From NCBI RefSeq assembly GCF_009602705.1, contig NZ_VSWH01000001.1:3720001-3784000 (forward strand): 64,000 nt of DNA, in the 5' to 3' direction. The notes under the pieces were generated by a model. That model ran no database searches. It saw nothing but the letters and a program-made list of their open reading frames with translations, and was not told the origin of the DNA. Of this stretch, positions 34,839 to 44,328 are shown in pieces (positions within the stretch are counted from its first letter, which is position 1; every line of letters starts with the position of its first letter). The position numbers and the translations under genes are program-made. Source of the DNA: Chryseobacterium vaccae (GTDB taxonomy: Bacteria; Bacteroidota; Bacteroidia; Flavobacteriales; Weeksellaceae).

Positions 34839-36074
34839 ATGGATAATATAGCGTTGATTGAATCCTTTGGTGATTTTAAAGACGAAAAAGGGATCAGTAA
34901 GATTGATCTTATGGCAATTATTGAAGATTCACTGAAAACTCTTTTGAGAAAGAGATTTGATTCAGATGATCACTTTGATGTAATTGTAAACCCGGATAAA
35001 GGAGATTTTCAGATATTTTTAAATAAAACCATCGTAGAAGACGAAATGTCTGAAGACGATGATCTTGAAATTGAAATCTCTGAAGCAAAGAAAATCGATC
35101 CTACTTTTGAAGTAGGTGAAGATTTTACCATGGAGATTCCTGTTGCTCAGTTAGGAAGAAGAAATATCCTTACCCTTAAGCAGATTTTAGCTACAAAACT
35201 TCAGGAGCATAACAATGCCATGCTTTATGAGCAGTTTAGAGATAAAATCGGGGAAATTGTTGTAGGAGAGATCCACCACATCCGTCACAAACATGTGATC
35301 TTATTGGATGATGAGGGGAATGAATTCATTTTGCCAAAAGAAAACCAGATCCCATCCGATTTCTTTAAAAAAGGAGAAAATATCAGAGCTATTGTAGAAA
35401 CAGTAGATTTTAAAGGATCTAAGCCGCAGATCATTATTTCCAGAACCGCTCCTAAATTCCTGGAGAAATTATTAGAGCTGGAAATTCCTGAAATTCAGGA
35501 CGGAACCATCATGCTTAAAAAAGTAGTGAGAATTCCGGGTGAAAAAGCGAAGATCGCAGTAGATGCTTATGACGACAGAATTGACCCTGTTGGTGCTTGT
35601 GTGGGTGTTAAAGGATCCAGAATTCATGGCGTTGTAAGAGAGTTGAGAAATGAAAACATCGATGTTATTCAATGGTCTAAAAATCCAGAGATCTTAGTAA
35701 AAAGAGCTTTAGGAAACGTTACGATCAATAAGATTGATATCAATGAGGAGCAGAACTATGCATTAGTATATACTCCGGTTGAAGAGATCTCTAAAGTGAT
35801 TGGTAAGCAGGGACAGAATATCAGACTGGCTTCTTGGTTGACAGGTTATGAAATTGATGTATACAGAGAGTCCAGCGAGGATGACGACGTTGAATTGAGA
35901 GAATTTAATGACGATATCGAGCAGTGGATTTTGGATGAATTTAAGAAAGTAGGTCTTACTACTGCGAAATCAGTATTGGATAAAGATACCGAGAGTCTTT
36001 TAAATATGGTTGACCTTGAAGAGGAGACAATTGAAGAGGTAAAACGTATTCTGAGAGAAGAATTTGAAGATTAA
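34839..36074 (+). CDS. nusA: Transcription termination/antitermination protein NusA
   Basis: A 411-residue protein with the NusA order: N-terminal RNA-polymerase-binding domain, S1 domain (about 130-200, EIVVGEIHHIRHKHVILLDD) and tandem KH domains (GACVGVKGSRIHGVVRELRN and VIGKQGQNIRLAS). It ends with an acidic tail. It modulates pausing, termination and antitermination. It follows rimP and precedes infB in the usual operon. It lacks the long C-terminal repeats of E. coli NusA, as is common outside proteobacteria. Confidence 0.96.
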   Translation: MDNIALIESFGDFKDEKGISKIDLMAIIEDSLKTLLRKRFDSDDHFDVIVNPDKGDFQIFLNKTIVEDEMSEDDDLEIEISEAKKIDPTFEVGEDFTMEIPVAQLGRRNILTLKQILATKLQEHNNAMLYEQFRDKIGEIVVGEIHHIRHKHVILLDDEGNEFILPKENQIPSDFFKKGENIRAIVETVDFKGSKPQIIISRTAPKFLEKLLELEIPEIQDGTIMLKKVVRIPGEKAKIAVDAYDDRIDPVGACVGVKGSRIHGVVRELRNENIDVIQWSKNPEILVKRALGNVTINKIDINEEQNYALVYTPVEEISKVIGKQGQNIRLASWLTGYEIDVYRESSEDDDVELREFNDDIEQWILDEFKKVGLTTAKSVLDKDTESLLNMVDLEEETIEEVKRILREEFED

Positions 36075-36153
36075 GATTTTAAATAAATTTTAATAAAACA
36101 GTAAAAAGGAAATACTTTAATTTTAAGAATTAAAAAAATACGTAAATATATAG

Positions 36154-39111
36154 ATGCCAAAAATAAGATTAAATAAAGCGGTTAAGGAATTCAACATTTC
36201 GATGTCCAGATTAGTAGAGTTTTTACAATCAAGGGGTTTCGAGGTTGAAAGCAATCCTAACGCTCAATTAGAAGAAGCGGCATATTCTGCATTGGAGGCT
36301 GAGTTTGCCAAAGACGGTGAACAGCGTAAAGCTTCCCATGAGGTGGTAATAACTAAAGTTCCGGAAGAAAAACTGGAAATTGAAGAAAAGAAAACCCCTG
36401 AAGTAATAAGAGCTAAAGCTAATAAACCAGAAACTAAAATTTTAGGTAAAATAGATCTTGATTCTGCAAAACCTGAAGTGGAAGAAACTCCTGAAATTCC
36501 AGCAGCAGCTCCGGCACCAGCGCCAGTTGAAGAAAAGAAAGAAGAAGTTGTAGCTGAACCGGAAGTGAAAGCAACCCCTGAGAAGCAGGAATTTAAAGTT
36601 CTGGATAAAATTGATTTGTCTCAGATAGAATCCAGGAACAGACCAGTGAAAAAAGACAAACCAAAAATGGAGGAGAAAAAAGAAGAGGAAAAACCTGCAG
36701 AACCAGTAAAAGAAACTCCTAAACAGGCTGAACCTGTTGCTGAAGTAAAGCCTGCAGAACCTCAAAAAACTGAGCCAGAGTCTCAGGAACCTCAAAAAAT
36801 TGAGACTGTTTACCAAAAATTAGACGGTCCTAAAATTGTGGGTGAAAAAATTGACTTAACTCAATTTGCACCAAAACCAGGCTCCGGAGCTAAAAAGAAA
36901 AGAAAGAGAATTGAGAAACCAGGTGGGCAGAATAATCAGCAAGGCCAGGGGAATAATCAAAACTCAGGAAATAATAACAACCAGGGAGGGCAGGGTAACC
37001 GTCCTCAAGGCCAAGGAGGTCCGGGCGGAAACCGTCAGGGGCAGGGAGGCCAAGGCAACCGTCCTCAAGGTCAGGGAGGTCCGGGTGGAAACCGTTTTGG
37101 CGGAAACCAGGGCAATCGTCCGGGAGGCCAAGGTGGTGGCGGATTCAAGAAAGGTGGTCAGAATAACAGACCTGGACAAAGAGTAATGCCTGTAGAGCTT
37201 ACTGATGAGCAGGTTAAAAACCAGATCAAAGAAACGCTTGAAAAATTGACCAATAAAGGTGGTAAATCGAAATCTGCTAAACACAGAAAAGATAAAAGAA
37301 CCTTCCGTAGAGAGCAGGATGAGCGTCAGCAGGAGCTTGAAGCACAAGACAGAACACTTAAGGTGACAGAATTTATCACAGTGGGTGAACTGGCGAGTTT
37401 GATGAATGTCTCTCCTACTGAAGTAATCTCTGCATGTTTCTCACTAGGGGTAATGGTTACCATGAATCAAAGATTGGAAGCCGATACCTTATTATTGGTA
37501 GCAGATGAATTCGGGTATAAAATTGAATTCTCTGACGCTGATCTTGAAGATACAGATTCAGAAGATGAAATCGATACTGAAGAGAGCTTAGTATCAAGAG
37601 CTCCTGTAGTTACTGTAATGGGGCACGTTGACCACGGTAAAACTTCATTACTGGATTATGTTAGAAAAACTAACGTAATTGCGGGTGAATCCGGAGGTAT
37701 TACGCAGCACATCGGTGCTTATAATGTGAAATTGGAAAACGGTCAGAGAATTACATTCTTAGATACTCCTGGTCACGAAGCCTTTACGGCAATGAGAGCA
37801 AGAGGTGCGCAAATCACAGATATTGCAATTATTGTAATTGCTGCCGATGATGACGTAATGCCACAGACGAAAGAAGCTATTGCTCACGCTCAGGCTGCAC
37901 AGGTACCGATGATTATTGCTATCAACAAGGTTGATAAGCCAAATGCAAACCCAGACAATATTCGTCAACAGCTTTCAGGTCTAAACCCTCCGGTTTTAGT
38001 GGAAGAATGGGGCGGAAATGTTCAGGCGCAGGAGATTTCAGCTAAGTTTGGTAATAATGTAGACGTATTATTGGAGAAAGTTTTATTACAGGCTGAAATG
38101 CTTGAATTAAAGGCGAATCCTGATCGTGCAGCAAATGGTGTTGTTATTGAAGCATCTCTTGATAAAGGTAGAGGTTATGTTGCTACCATGTTGGTGCAAA
38201 CCGGAACATTAAGAGTGGGAGACTACGTAGTGGCAGGTAAAAATCACGGTAAAGTAAAAGCTTTGCTTGATGAAAGAGGGAAAAATCTTGCGGAAGCAGG
38301 TCCTTCAATTCCTGCAACAATCTTAGGTTTAGACGGAGCGCCGACAGCTGGTGATAAATTCCGTGTATATGCAGACGAAAGTGAAGGTAAAGCCATTGCC
38401 AATAAGAGAGAGCAGCTTCAGAGAGAACTTTCTATCAGAACGAAAAAACATACAACGCTTGAAGAATTGGGCAGACGTATTGCTTTAGGAGAATTTAAAG
38501 AATTGAATATTATCCTTAAAGGTGACGTGGATGGTTCTGTGGAAGCACTTTCTGATCAGTTACAAAGATTGTCAACAGAGGAAATCAGCGTGAAAATTCT
38601 TCACTCAGGGGTAGGACAGATCACTGAATCTGATATCAACTTAGCGGCAGCATCAGATGCCATTATCATTGGATTCAACGTGAGAGCTGGTGCAAACGCA
38701 AAAGAACTTGCAGACCGTGAGGAAATTGAAATTAGAACCTATTCTGTAATCTATAAAGCAATTGATGAAGTAAAAGAAGCAATGGAAGGAATGCTTTCTC
38801 CGGAAATTCAGGAGCAGGTAATTGGTAATGTTGAGATCCGTGAGGTATTTAAGATTTCTAAAGTAGGAACTATTGCAGGATGTATGGTTCTTACCGGAAA
38901 AGTTACAAGACAGTCGAAAGTACGTTTGTTGAGAGACGGTATTGTTAAATTCGATGGTGAACTTGAAAGCTTAAAACGTTTCAAAGATGATGTGAAGGAA
39001 GTAACAAAAGGTTACGAATGTGGTCTGAACCTGAAAGGGTACAATGATATTGAAACTGGAGATATTCTTGAAGTCTACGAAGAAGTAGCTGTTAAGAAAA
39101 AATTGAAATAA
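36154..39111 (+). CDS. infB: Translation initiation factor IF-2
   Basis: A 985-residue GTPase. The N-terminal IF2_N motif [19 protein letters not shown] is followed by a long Pro/Glu/Lys-rich linker and a Gly/Gln/Asn-rich stretch (about residues 255-345) with repeated [13 protein letters not shown] units. The GTPase core has G1 GHVDHGKTS (about 489-497), G3 DTPGHEAF and G4 [10 protein letters not shown]-2 places initiator tRNA on the 30S subunit. The Gly/Gln region is encoded by two near-identical stretches (36997-37035 and 37057-37095). A strong terminator follows the gene. Confidence 0.96.
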   Translation: MPKIRLNKAVKEFNISMSRLVEFLQSRGFEVESNPNAQLEEAAYSALEAEFAKDGEQRKASHEVVITKVPEEKLEIEEKKTPEVIRAKANKPETKILGKIDLDSAKPEVEETPEIPAAAPAPAPVEEKKEEVVAEPEVKATPEKQEFKVLDKIDLSQIESRNRPVKKDKPKMEEKKEEEKPAEPVKETPKQAEPVAEVKPAEPQKTEPESQEPQKIETVYQKLDGPKIVGEKIDLTQFAPKPGSGAKKKRKRIEKPGGQNNQQGQGNNQNSGNNNNQGGQGNRPQGQGGPGGNRQGQGGQGNRPQGQGGPGGNRFGGNQGNRPGGQGGGGFKKGGQNNRPGQRVMPVELTDEQVKNQIKETLEKLTNKGGKSKSAKHRKDKRTFRREQDERQQELEAQDRTLKVTEFITVGELASLMNVSPTEVISACFSLGVMVTMNQRLEADTLLLVADEFGYKIEFSDADLEDTDSEDEIDTEESLVSRAPVVTVMGHVDHGKTSLLDYVRKTNVIAGESGGITQHIGAYNVKLENGQRITFLDTPGHEAFTAMRARGAQITDIAIIVIAADDDVMPQTKEAIAHAQAAQVPMIIAINKVDKPNANPDNIRQQLSGLNPPVLVEEWGGNVQAQEISAKFGNNVDVLLEKVLLQAEMLELKANPDRAANGVVIEASLDKGRGYVATMLVQTGTLRVGDYVVAGKNHGKVKALLDERGKNLAEAGPSIPATILGLDGAPTAGDKFRVYADESEGKAIANKREQLQRELSIRTKKHTTLEELGRRIALGEFKELNIILKGDVDGSVEALSDQLQRLSTEEISVKILHSGVGQITESDINLAAASDAIIIGFNVRAGANAKELADREEIEIRTYSVIYKAIDEVKEAMEGMLSPEIQEQVIGNVEIREVFKISKVGTIAGCMVLTGKVTRQSKVRLLRDGIVKFDGELESLKRFKDDVKEVTKGYECGLNLKGYNDIETGDILEVYEEVAVKKKLK
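36997..37095 (+). repeat. Direct repeat within infB encoding the [12 protein letters not shown] linker
   Basis: Two copies of a 39-base unit starting AACCGTCCTCAAGG occur at 36997 and 37057, 60 bases apart, differing only at a few third positions. They encode identical [13 protein letters not shown] peptide. Such repeats could vary in copy number between strains by slippage or recombination. Confidence 0.7.
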
Positions 39112-39129
39112 TAGATTTCATATAAATGA

Positions 39130-39158
39130 AAGCTGTCTCATTTGAGGCAGCTTTTTTT
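39130..39158 (+). terminator. Rho-independent terminator of rimP-nusA-infB
   Basis: AAGCTGTCTCA (39130-39140) pairs with TGAGGCAGCTT (39143-39153) across a 2-base loop with one G-U pair, then a run of T follows. It begins 18 bases after the infB stop. Confidence 0.85.
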
Positions 39159-39739
39159 ATGTCTATCCCTTTGTATTCTCTGTTTTTGTAGCCGAAAAAA
39201 TAGTTGAATTTTCTATTTTAAAAAAAATGAAATTATAATTATTGTTAATTCACATTTTTATGACGTAATATTTGTTAGAAAATGAAATTTATTTTGTTGT
39301 AAGTTATTTAATTGCCTGTATTGATAATTTGTAAGTTATGAAAATAATTTGAGGATATTAAAATGCAAGTATTGCGCTAAGTAGGTAATCTTACCGCTGA
39401 ATTGTTTATCGATTTTAAACTCGTTTTAATCAGCTAAAGCAAGGAATAGTATGTTTTGATAGTTAAAATAAAAACCAAATTTTATCTTATAAATAGGTGG
39501 AATTCACATTTTTATCAATGTCTTTTTTTTAGGATGAATTATATTTTTATAATTTATATTAATTCTAAATAATATTTTTTGCATTAACAATAATGCGTTA
39601 AAAAAAAATACAGACGTAAAAAATTTGTATTTTATGAAATAAAAATTAAGTATTATTGTTAAATCCTATTTGTTTAGCGTAATTTTTATATTAAAATGTA
39701 AAAAAAAGTATTGCATAGACTGTTGAAAAACTTGCAAGT

Positions 39740-39763
39740 GTTAATATTTATTAACATATTTGC
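39740..39763 (+). promoter_or_regulatory. Dyad and near-consensus -7 box upstream of susC
   Basis: GTTAATA-TT-TATTAAC (39740-39755) is a perfect 7-base dyad. The near-consensus -7 sequence CATATTTG (one mismatch from TAnnTTTG) begins at its right-hand edge. The dyad could be an operator controlling the promoter of the SusC/SusD pair, about 30 bases before the start codon. Confidence 0.4.
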
Positions 39764-39791
39764 CCATTAAAATATATTAAAATTTGTTAAT

Positions 39792-42647
39792 ATGAATGTT
39801 AAACTACGTGTATTAAGTGCTGGAGCATTGTTCTTCATGGGACAGGCTGCTTTTGCACAGCAACAAGCAAAAAAGGATACAGCTACTAAATCAACTCAGA
39901 TTGAAGAGGTGGTAATGGTTGGGTTCGGGCAGAAAAAGGCTGTAAAAGAAATTACAGGATCTGTAGGTACGTTAAAAGCAGATAAGCTTAATGACCTTCC
40001 GATCGCTTCTCCTGAAGCTGCATTAATGGGAAGAGTAGCGGGTGTTCAGGGAGGTATTTCTTCAGGTCAGCCGGGGGGATTTGTAACACTTCGTATTAGA
40101 GGTCAGGCTTCTATCAACGGGAATAACAACCCTATTTATATTATAGATGGAGTAAGAGTAATGTCCGGAGACCCTACTTCGAACAACACTACCGGAAATA
40201 TCCTATCCAGTTTAAATCCTGATGATATTGAATCCATGACAGTACTTAAAGATGCGGTTTCTACGGCGATCTACGGTGCTGATGCAGGAGCAGGGGTAGT
40301 TCTTATTACTACTAAATCAGGAAAGTCTGGAAAGCCAAGATTTAACTTTTCATCATCTTATGGTTTAAACCAGACGGCAATCAAGCAGCCGGGAGTTTTA
40401 AATGGAGAGCAGTTTAAGCAGTATGCAGCAGCTTCATTTGCTAACAGAAATAATATGACTGAAGCGGCAGCTCTTCAATATCTTACAGATAATGTATGGG
40501 GATCTGATTTCGTAAACAATAATACAGACTGGAGAAACATCGTTCAGAGAGGAAGTGCTATCCAGCAGGATATGAACTTTACTGCATCAGGAGGAAGTGA
40601 TAGATTTAAATACTATTCTTCTTTCGGTACCTTTGAGCAGGAAAGTGTCTACAGAAACTCTGATTTCAAAAGATTCAGTGCTTCTACTAAGTTAGAATAC
40701 AAAGCAACAGATCGATTAACAATCAATACAGATATCCAGGTTGCTAATACTACTACCAGAACATTGCCTAACGGTGGTGCTTTCGCCAATCCGGTTTTAG
40801 CCCAATATTTCACTGCTCCTTTGGAGCCGGCTTATAATGCTGACGGATCTATTTATTTAGGATCTGTAGATGATGGAACCTATAATGGTCTACCAATCGC
40901 TGGGACTTTCAACCCAGCTGCGATTTTAAAATACAACACGAATAAAGCGAACTCTACCCGTATCTTTGGTAACATAGGAATCGGTTATAACATTCTGAAA
41001 GGATTAAACTACAGATTAAATGTTGCCCCTGAATATGTGGTAACTGAAGAGGATGAATATCTATCTCCTGTATATGGTGATGGGTACAGCACCAATGGTC
41101 GTATGACTTCAGGAACGAACCGTTATTTCAACTTCAACGTATCCAACGTATTGAGCTATGCATTCTCTTTATCTGATGACCATAAATTCAATGCAAGTTT
41201 ATTCCAGGAGGCATATCAGTCTAACACAAGAACTTTAGCAGCTACAGGACAGTCTGTTGCTTTAAGTACTTTGGAGCACCTTTCCAGCTTTGTAGTACCA
41301 ATTGACCACACAGGGGTAAATAACCTTGAAAGTTCAAGATCAGGTTATGGAGCAACTTTAGGATACAACTACAAAGGATACTTAAATATTGACTTATCCG
41401 GAAGAAGAGATGCTGTATCTTATCTTCAGCCAGGCAGCAAAGCAGGTAACTTCTGGTCTGCAGGGGTTGGATTGGATATTGCTAAAATGATTATTCCAGA
41501 AAATGATTACCTGAACTCTTTAAGACTAAGAGCTTCTTACGGTAAAGTAGGTAACAGGGTATCAGTATCTCCTTATGCTACGTATTCTTATACCATCAAC
41601 TACAATGGTTTAGCAGGAGCAAGTTATGCAGGATTTGATAACCCTGGTTTACAGTGGGAAACCGTAAATCCTTTCAACTTAGGGGTTGATTTCAGCTTAT
41701 TCAAAAATAATTTAACGATTACTGCTGAATACTTCAACAAGAAAACGAAAAACCTGATCTATAATATTCCTCTTTCCACTTCTCAGGGGTTAGGAGCTTA
41801 TTTTGATAATGTAGGAGACTTGGTGAACAAAGGTTTCGAATTCACAGCGAATGCTAACATCTTAAGTCCTGTTACTAAAGGAGGATTTGCATTAAGCATG
41901 GATGGTAACCTTTCTTTCTTAAAGAATGAAGTTACTAGCATATATGGAGGAAAAGACGTAATCACAGGTACTACGATCTTAAGAGAAGGAGAAACAGTAA
42001 ACAGCTGGTTCATGAGAAAATGGGCTGGAGTAGATCCAAGCAATGGTAACCCGCTATGGTATAAAAACGGTGTAGACGGAGAAACTACCAGCAACTATGC
42101 AGAAGCGCAGCGTGCGATCCAGGGATCTCGTATTGCTAAAGTATATGGAGGGGTAGGCTTAAATATGTCTTATAAAAACTTCACAGTAAGTGCTCAGGGA
42201 ACTTTCAGTTTCGGAGCTAAGATGTATGATGACTGGGCATTCTATTTACAGGGTGATGGTACCAATTCTCACGTTTATAACAGCTACGCAGATGCTATGG
42301 ATTACTGGACACCAAGCAATCCTAATGCAGAGAATCCAAAACCTTTCCAGGGGATTGGTGCAAGGGGGACAGGATCAACATCTGCTAACAATAGTTCTAC
42401 AAGATTCCTTAGAAAAGCGGACTTCTTAAGACTAAGTAACCTGAAAGTAGCCTATACCTTTGATAAAGACTTCTTAAAAGGAGCTCCAGTAAACAAGGTG
42501 ACTTTATATGTGATGGCCAACAACCTATATACTCACAGATATGACAAGAAGCTGAAGTTTGATCCGGATATGGCTTTGATCGGGACTAGTAACCTGAACT
42601 TACCTGCTATGAAAACCTACTTAGTTGGATTTAATGTTGAATTCTAA
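39792..42647 (+). CDS. SusC/RagA-family TonB-linked outer membrane protein
   Basis: A 951-residue outer-membrane receptor. A signal peptide (about residues 1-22, ending AAFA) is followed by IEEVVMVGFGQKKAVKEITG, a TonB-box-like start of the plug domain, and LRIRGQASINGNNNPIYIIDG. The rest is a beta-barrel with a terminal aromatic (NVEF). The N-terminal carboxypeptidase-like domain found in many SusC proteins is absent. The SusD partner is directly downstream. Together they should bind and import a glycan, peptide or other large nutrient; neighbouring degradative enzymes that would reveal it are lacking. Confidence 0.93.
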   Translation: MNVKLRVLSAGALFFMGQAAFAQQQAKKDTATKSTQIEEVVMVGFGQKKAVKEITGSVGTLKADKLNDLPIASPEAALMGRVAGVQGGISSGQPGGFVTLRIRGQASINGNNNPIYIIDGVRVMSGDPTSNNTTGNILSSLNPDDIESMTVLKDAVSTAIYGADAGAGVVLITTKSGKSGKPRFNFSSSYGLNQTAIKQPGVLNGEQFKQYAAASFANRNNMTEAAALQYLTDNVWGSDFVNNNTDWRNIVQRGSAIQQDMNFTASGGSDRFKYYSSFGTFEQESVYRNSDFKRFSASTKLEYKATDRLTINTDIQVANTTTRTLPNGGAFANPVLAQYFTAPLEPAYNADGSIYLGSVDDGTYNGLPIAGTFNPAAILKYNTNKANSTRIFGNIGIGYNILKGLNYRLNVAPEYVVTEEDEYLSPVYGDGYSTNGRMTSGTNRYFNFNVSNVLSYAFSLSDDHKFNASLFQEAYQSNTRTLAATGQSVALSTLEHLSSFVVPIDHTGVNNLESSRSGYGATLGYNYKGYLNIDLSGRRDAVSYLQPGSKAGNFWSAGVGLDIAKMIIPENDYLNSLRLRASYGKVGNRVSVSPYATYSYTINYNGLAGASYAGFDNPGLQWETVNPFNLGVDFSLFKNNLTITAEYFNKKTKNLIYNIPLSTSQGLGAYFDNVGDLVNKGFEFTANANILSPVTKGGFALSMDGNLSFLKNEVTSIYGGKDVITGTTILREGETVNSWFMRKWAGVDPSNGNPLWYKNGVDGETTSNYAEAQRAIQGSRIAKVYGGVGLNMSYKNFTVSAQGTFSFGAKMYDDWAFYLQGDGTNSHVYNSYADAMDYWTPSNPNAENPKPFQGIGARGTGSTSANNSSTRFLRKADFLRLSNLKVAYTFDKDFLKGAPVNKVTLYVMANNLYTHRYDKKLKFDPDMALIGTSNLNLPAMKTYLVGFNVEF

Positions 42648-42669
42648 AAATTCTAAAAATTTAAAAAAA

Positions 42670-44097
42670 ATGAAAAAATATATTATAGCACTTTCTTTAG
42701 CAACAATGGTAGGTTTTTCACTAACCTCATGTAGCGAAGAATTTATTGATACCGATTTTGGTAACTCTGAACAGGCTGAAACAATCACAAGTGTTGAAAA
42801 ATTACAGTCTTTTGTAACAGGAGCTTATGGATCTATGAGAGCTGTTGGGTATTATGGAGCTCAGTTTCCACTTTTTGCGGAAATCAGAAGTGATGAAATG
42901 TTCACCAGAAGAGCAGCAGGATATTTTACTTCTGTAGGAAACTTATCCATGACTTCTACAGACCAGTATACAACAGGACCTTACAATGCTATGTATGCAG
43001 TAGTAGCAAAAGCTAATATTGTAATCAATTCACCAGATAACCTTACATGGTCTCAAACATTGAATCAGACTACTATTCAGGAGAAAGTGAATAAAGTAAA
43101 AGGAGAAGCTTATGCTATCCGTGCGTTGGCATTCTTCGATTTATTAAGACTTTACGGTCAGCAGTATTCAGGAGGAACAAAAGGAGTAGTAATTCCTACG
43201 AAATATGATCCTAAGGCTAACATGGCAAGAGCAAGTGTAGCTGAAACCCAAGCTCAGATTGAAGCTGACTTCGATAAAGCATTATCTCTATTAAGCGGTA
43301 ACGGATTTACAGATACGGCTAACAGAACTGAATTGAATGAATATTCATTAAAAGCATTAATGTCAAGATATTATCTTTACAAAGGAAATTATGCTAAAGT
43401 TAGACAATATGTTGCTGATGTCGTTGGAGGTGGGGCTTACAATGTAGCTGCTAAAGACTCTTATGTAATCAGCTGGACTTTGAACAATGCATCTACCAAC
43501 TCTATGTTTGAACTTTCTGTAGGTACGGCTAATGCTTATGGTGCTGCAGGGATGAATGCTTATATGAATTTTGGAGGAGCCTATAGAAATATGGGAGTAT
43601 TAGCTGCTACTTACGCATCATATAATGCTGCGGATGTTAGAAGAACTTCTGCTACTTTTGCTACTGCTTCAGGAATTAGATATATTGTTCACAAATATCC
43701 AGACATGAGTGGTGCTGATAACCTTAAGTTAGTAAGATATGAAGAGGTTCTTTTAAATGGTGCTGAAGCTGAATTACCTGCAAATGGAGGATCACAATCT
43801 AATGCAGATAGTTATTATAATGCTGTATCTACAAACAGAGGTCTTGCATCAGCATCTAATGTGACTCTACAGAACGTGAAAGACGAAAGAAGAAGAGAGC
43901 TTCTTGGTGAAGGATTCAGAATGTGGGATTTATTAAGATGGGGTCAGTCAGTTCCTGTATATGGTTCGGCTGGAACAGGTACTCCTGTAACATTGAACAT
44001 CGGAGATACGCGTTTGGCATTCCCTATTCCACAGGCAGAAACAAACGTTTCAGGTACGTTAGTTGCTCCTAACCCTGGTTATGACAACTCACTTTAA
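42670..44097 (+). CDS. RagB/SusD-family nutrient-binding lipoprotein
   Basis: From ATG 42670 (MKKYIIALSLATMVGF), 475 residues; an upstream in-frame ATG (42625) would overlap susC. The lipobox LTSC gives Cys21 followed by acidic SEE, which in Bacteroidetes fits surface exposure. The helical repeat domain contains VKGEAYAIRALAFFDLLRLY and the C-terminal ERRRELLGEGFRMWDLLRWG, both hallmarks of SusD. It would capture the ligand for the SusC channel. A terminator closes the operon. Confidence 0.93.
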   Translation: MKKYIIALSLATMVGFSLTSCSEEFIDTDFGNSEQAETITSVEKLQSFVTGAYGSMRAVGYYGAQFPLFAEIRSDEMFTRRAAGYFTSVGNLSMTSTDQYTTGPYNAMYAVVAKANIVINSPDNLTWSQTLNQTTIQEKVNKVKGEAYAIRALAFFDLLRLYGQQYSGGTKGVVIPTKYDPKANMARASVAETQAQIEADFDKALSLLSGNGFTDTANRTELNEYSLKALMSRYYLYKGNYAKVRQYVADVVGGGAYNVAAKDSYVISWTLNNASTNSMFELSVGTANAYGAAGMNAYMNFGGAYRNMGVLAATYASYNAADVRRTSATFATASGIRYIVHKYPDMSGADNLKLVRYEEVLLNGAEAELPANGGSQSNADSYYNAVSTNRGLASASNVTLQNVKDERRRELLGEGFRMWDLLRWGQSVPVYGSAGTGTPVTLNIGDTRLAFPIPQAETNVSGTLVAPNPGYDNSL

Positions 44098-44142
44098 TAA
44101 GTAAAATCTTCTTCACAGAAGAACACTTATATAAATTTAAAA

Positions 44143-44177
44143 AAGCAGTAACATGGTCACATGTTGCTGCTTTTTTT
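44143..44177 (+). terminator. Rho-independent terminator after the first susCD pair
   Basis: AGCAGTAACATG (44144-44155) pairs with CATGTTGCTGCT (44160-44171) with one G-U pair across a GTCA loop, followed by a T run. It lies about 45 bases after the susD stop. Confidence 0.85.
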
Positions 44178-44304
44178 ATGGAATAAAAATAATGATATAA
44201 AATACTGTTAAAGACACTCATTTAAAAAGTTAATATTTTCAGAAGATTCATTGATCCGTTTAATTAAACTCGAAACTTATATGAATACATTGTAGCAGAT
44301 TTTA

Positions 44305-44312
44305 TATTTTTG
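44305..44312 (+). promoter_or_regulatory. -7 promoter box for the Porin_10 gene
   Basis: TATTTTTG matches TAnnTTTG and ends 16 bases before the start codon at 44329, giving a short leader. Confidence 0.5.
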
Positions 44313-44328
44313 TAGCTTAAATGTTACA

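Larger units (their letters stand above)
39112..39791. other. 680-base AT-rich intergenic region upstream of susC
   Basis: After the infB terminator this long region is extremely AT-rich and holds no credible gene. The direct repeat AATTCACATTTTTAT occurs at 39247-39261 and 39501-39515, and a dyad occurs at 39740-39755. It most likely contains the regulatory region of the SusC/SusD genes. A small RNA cannot be excluded. Confidence 0.5.

Noticed and set aside
36442..37347. Antisense open frames of about 125 codons opposite infB
   Set aside because: They arise from the repetitive, low-complexity codons of the IF-2 linker and have unnatural composition (runs of Phe/Arg or Ser/Thr/Leu).
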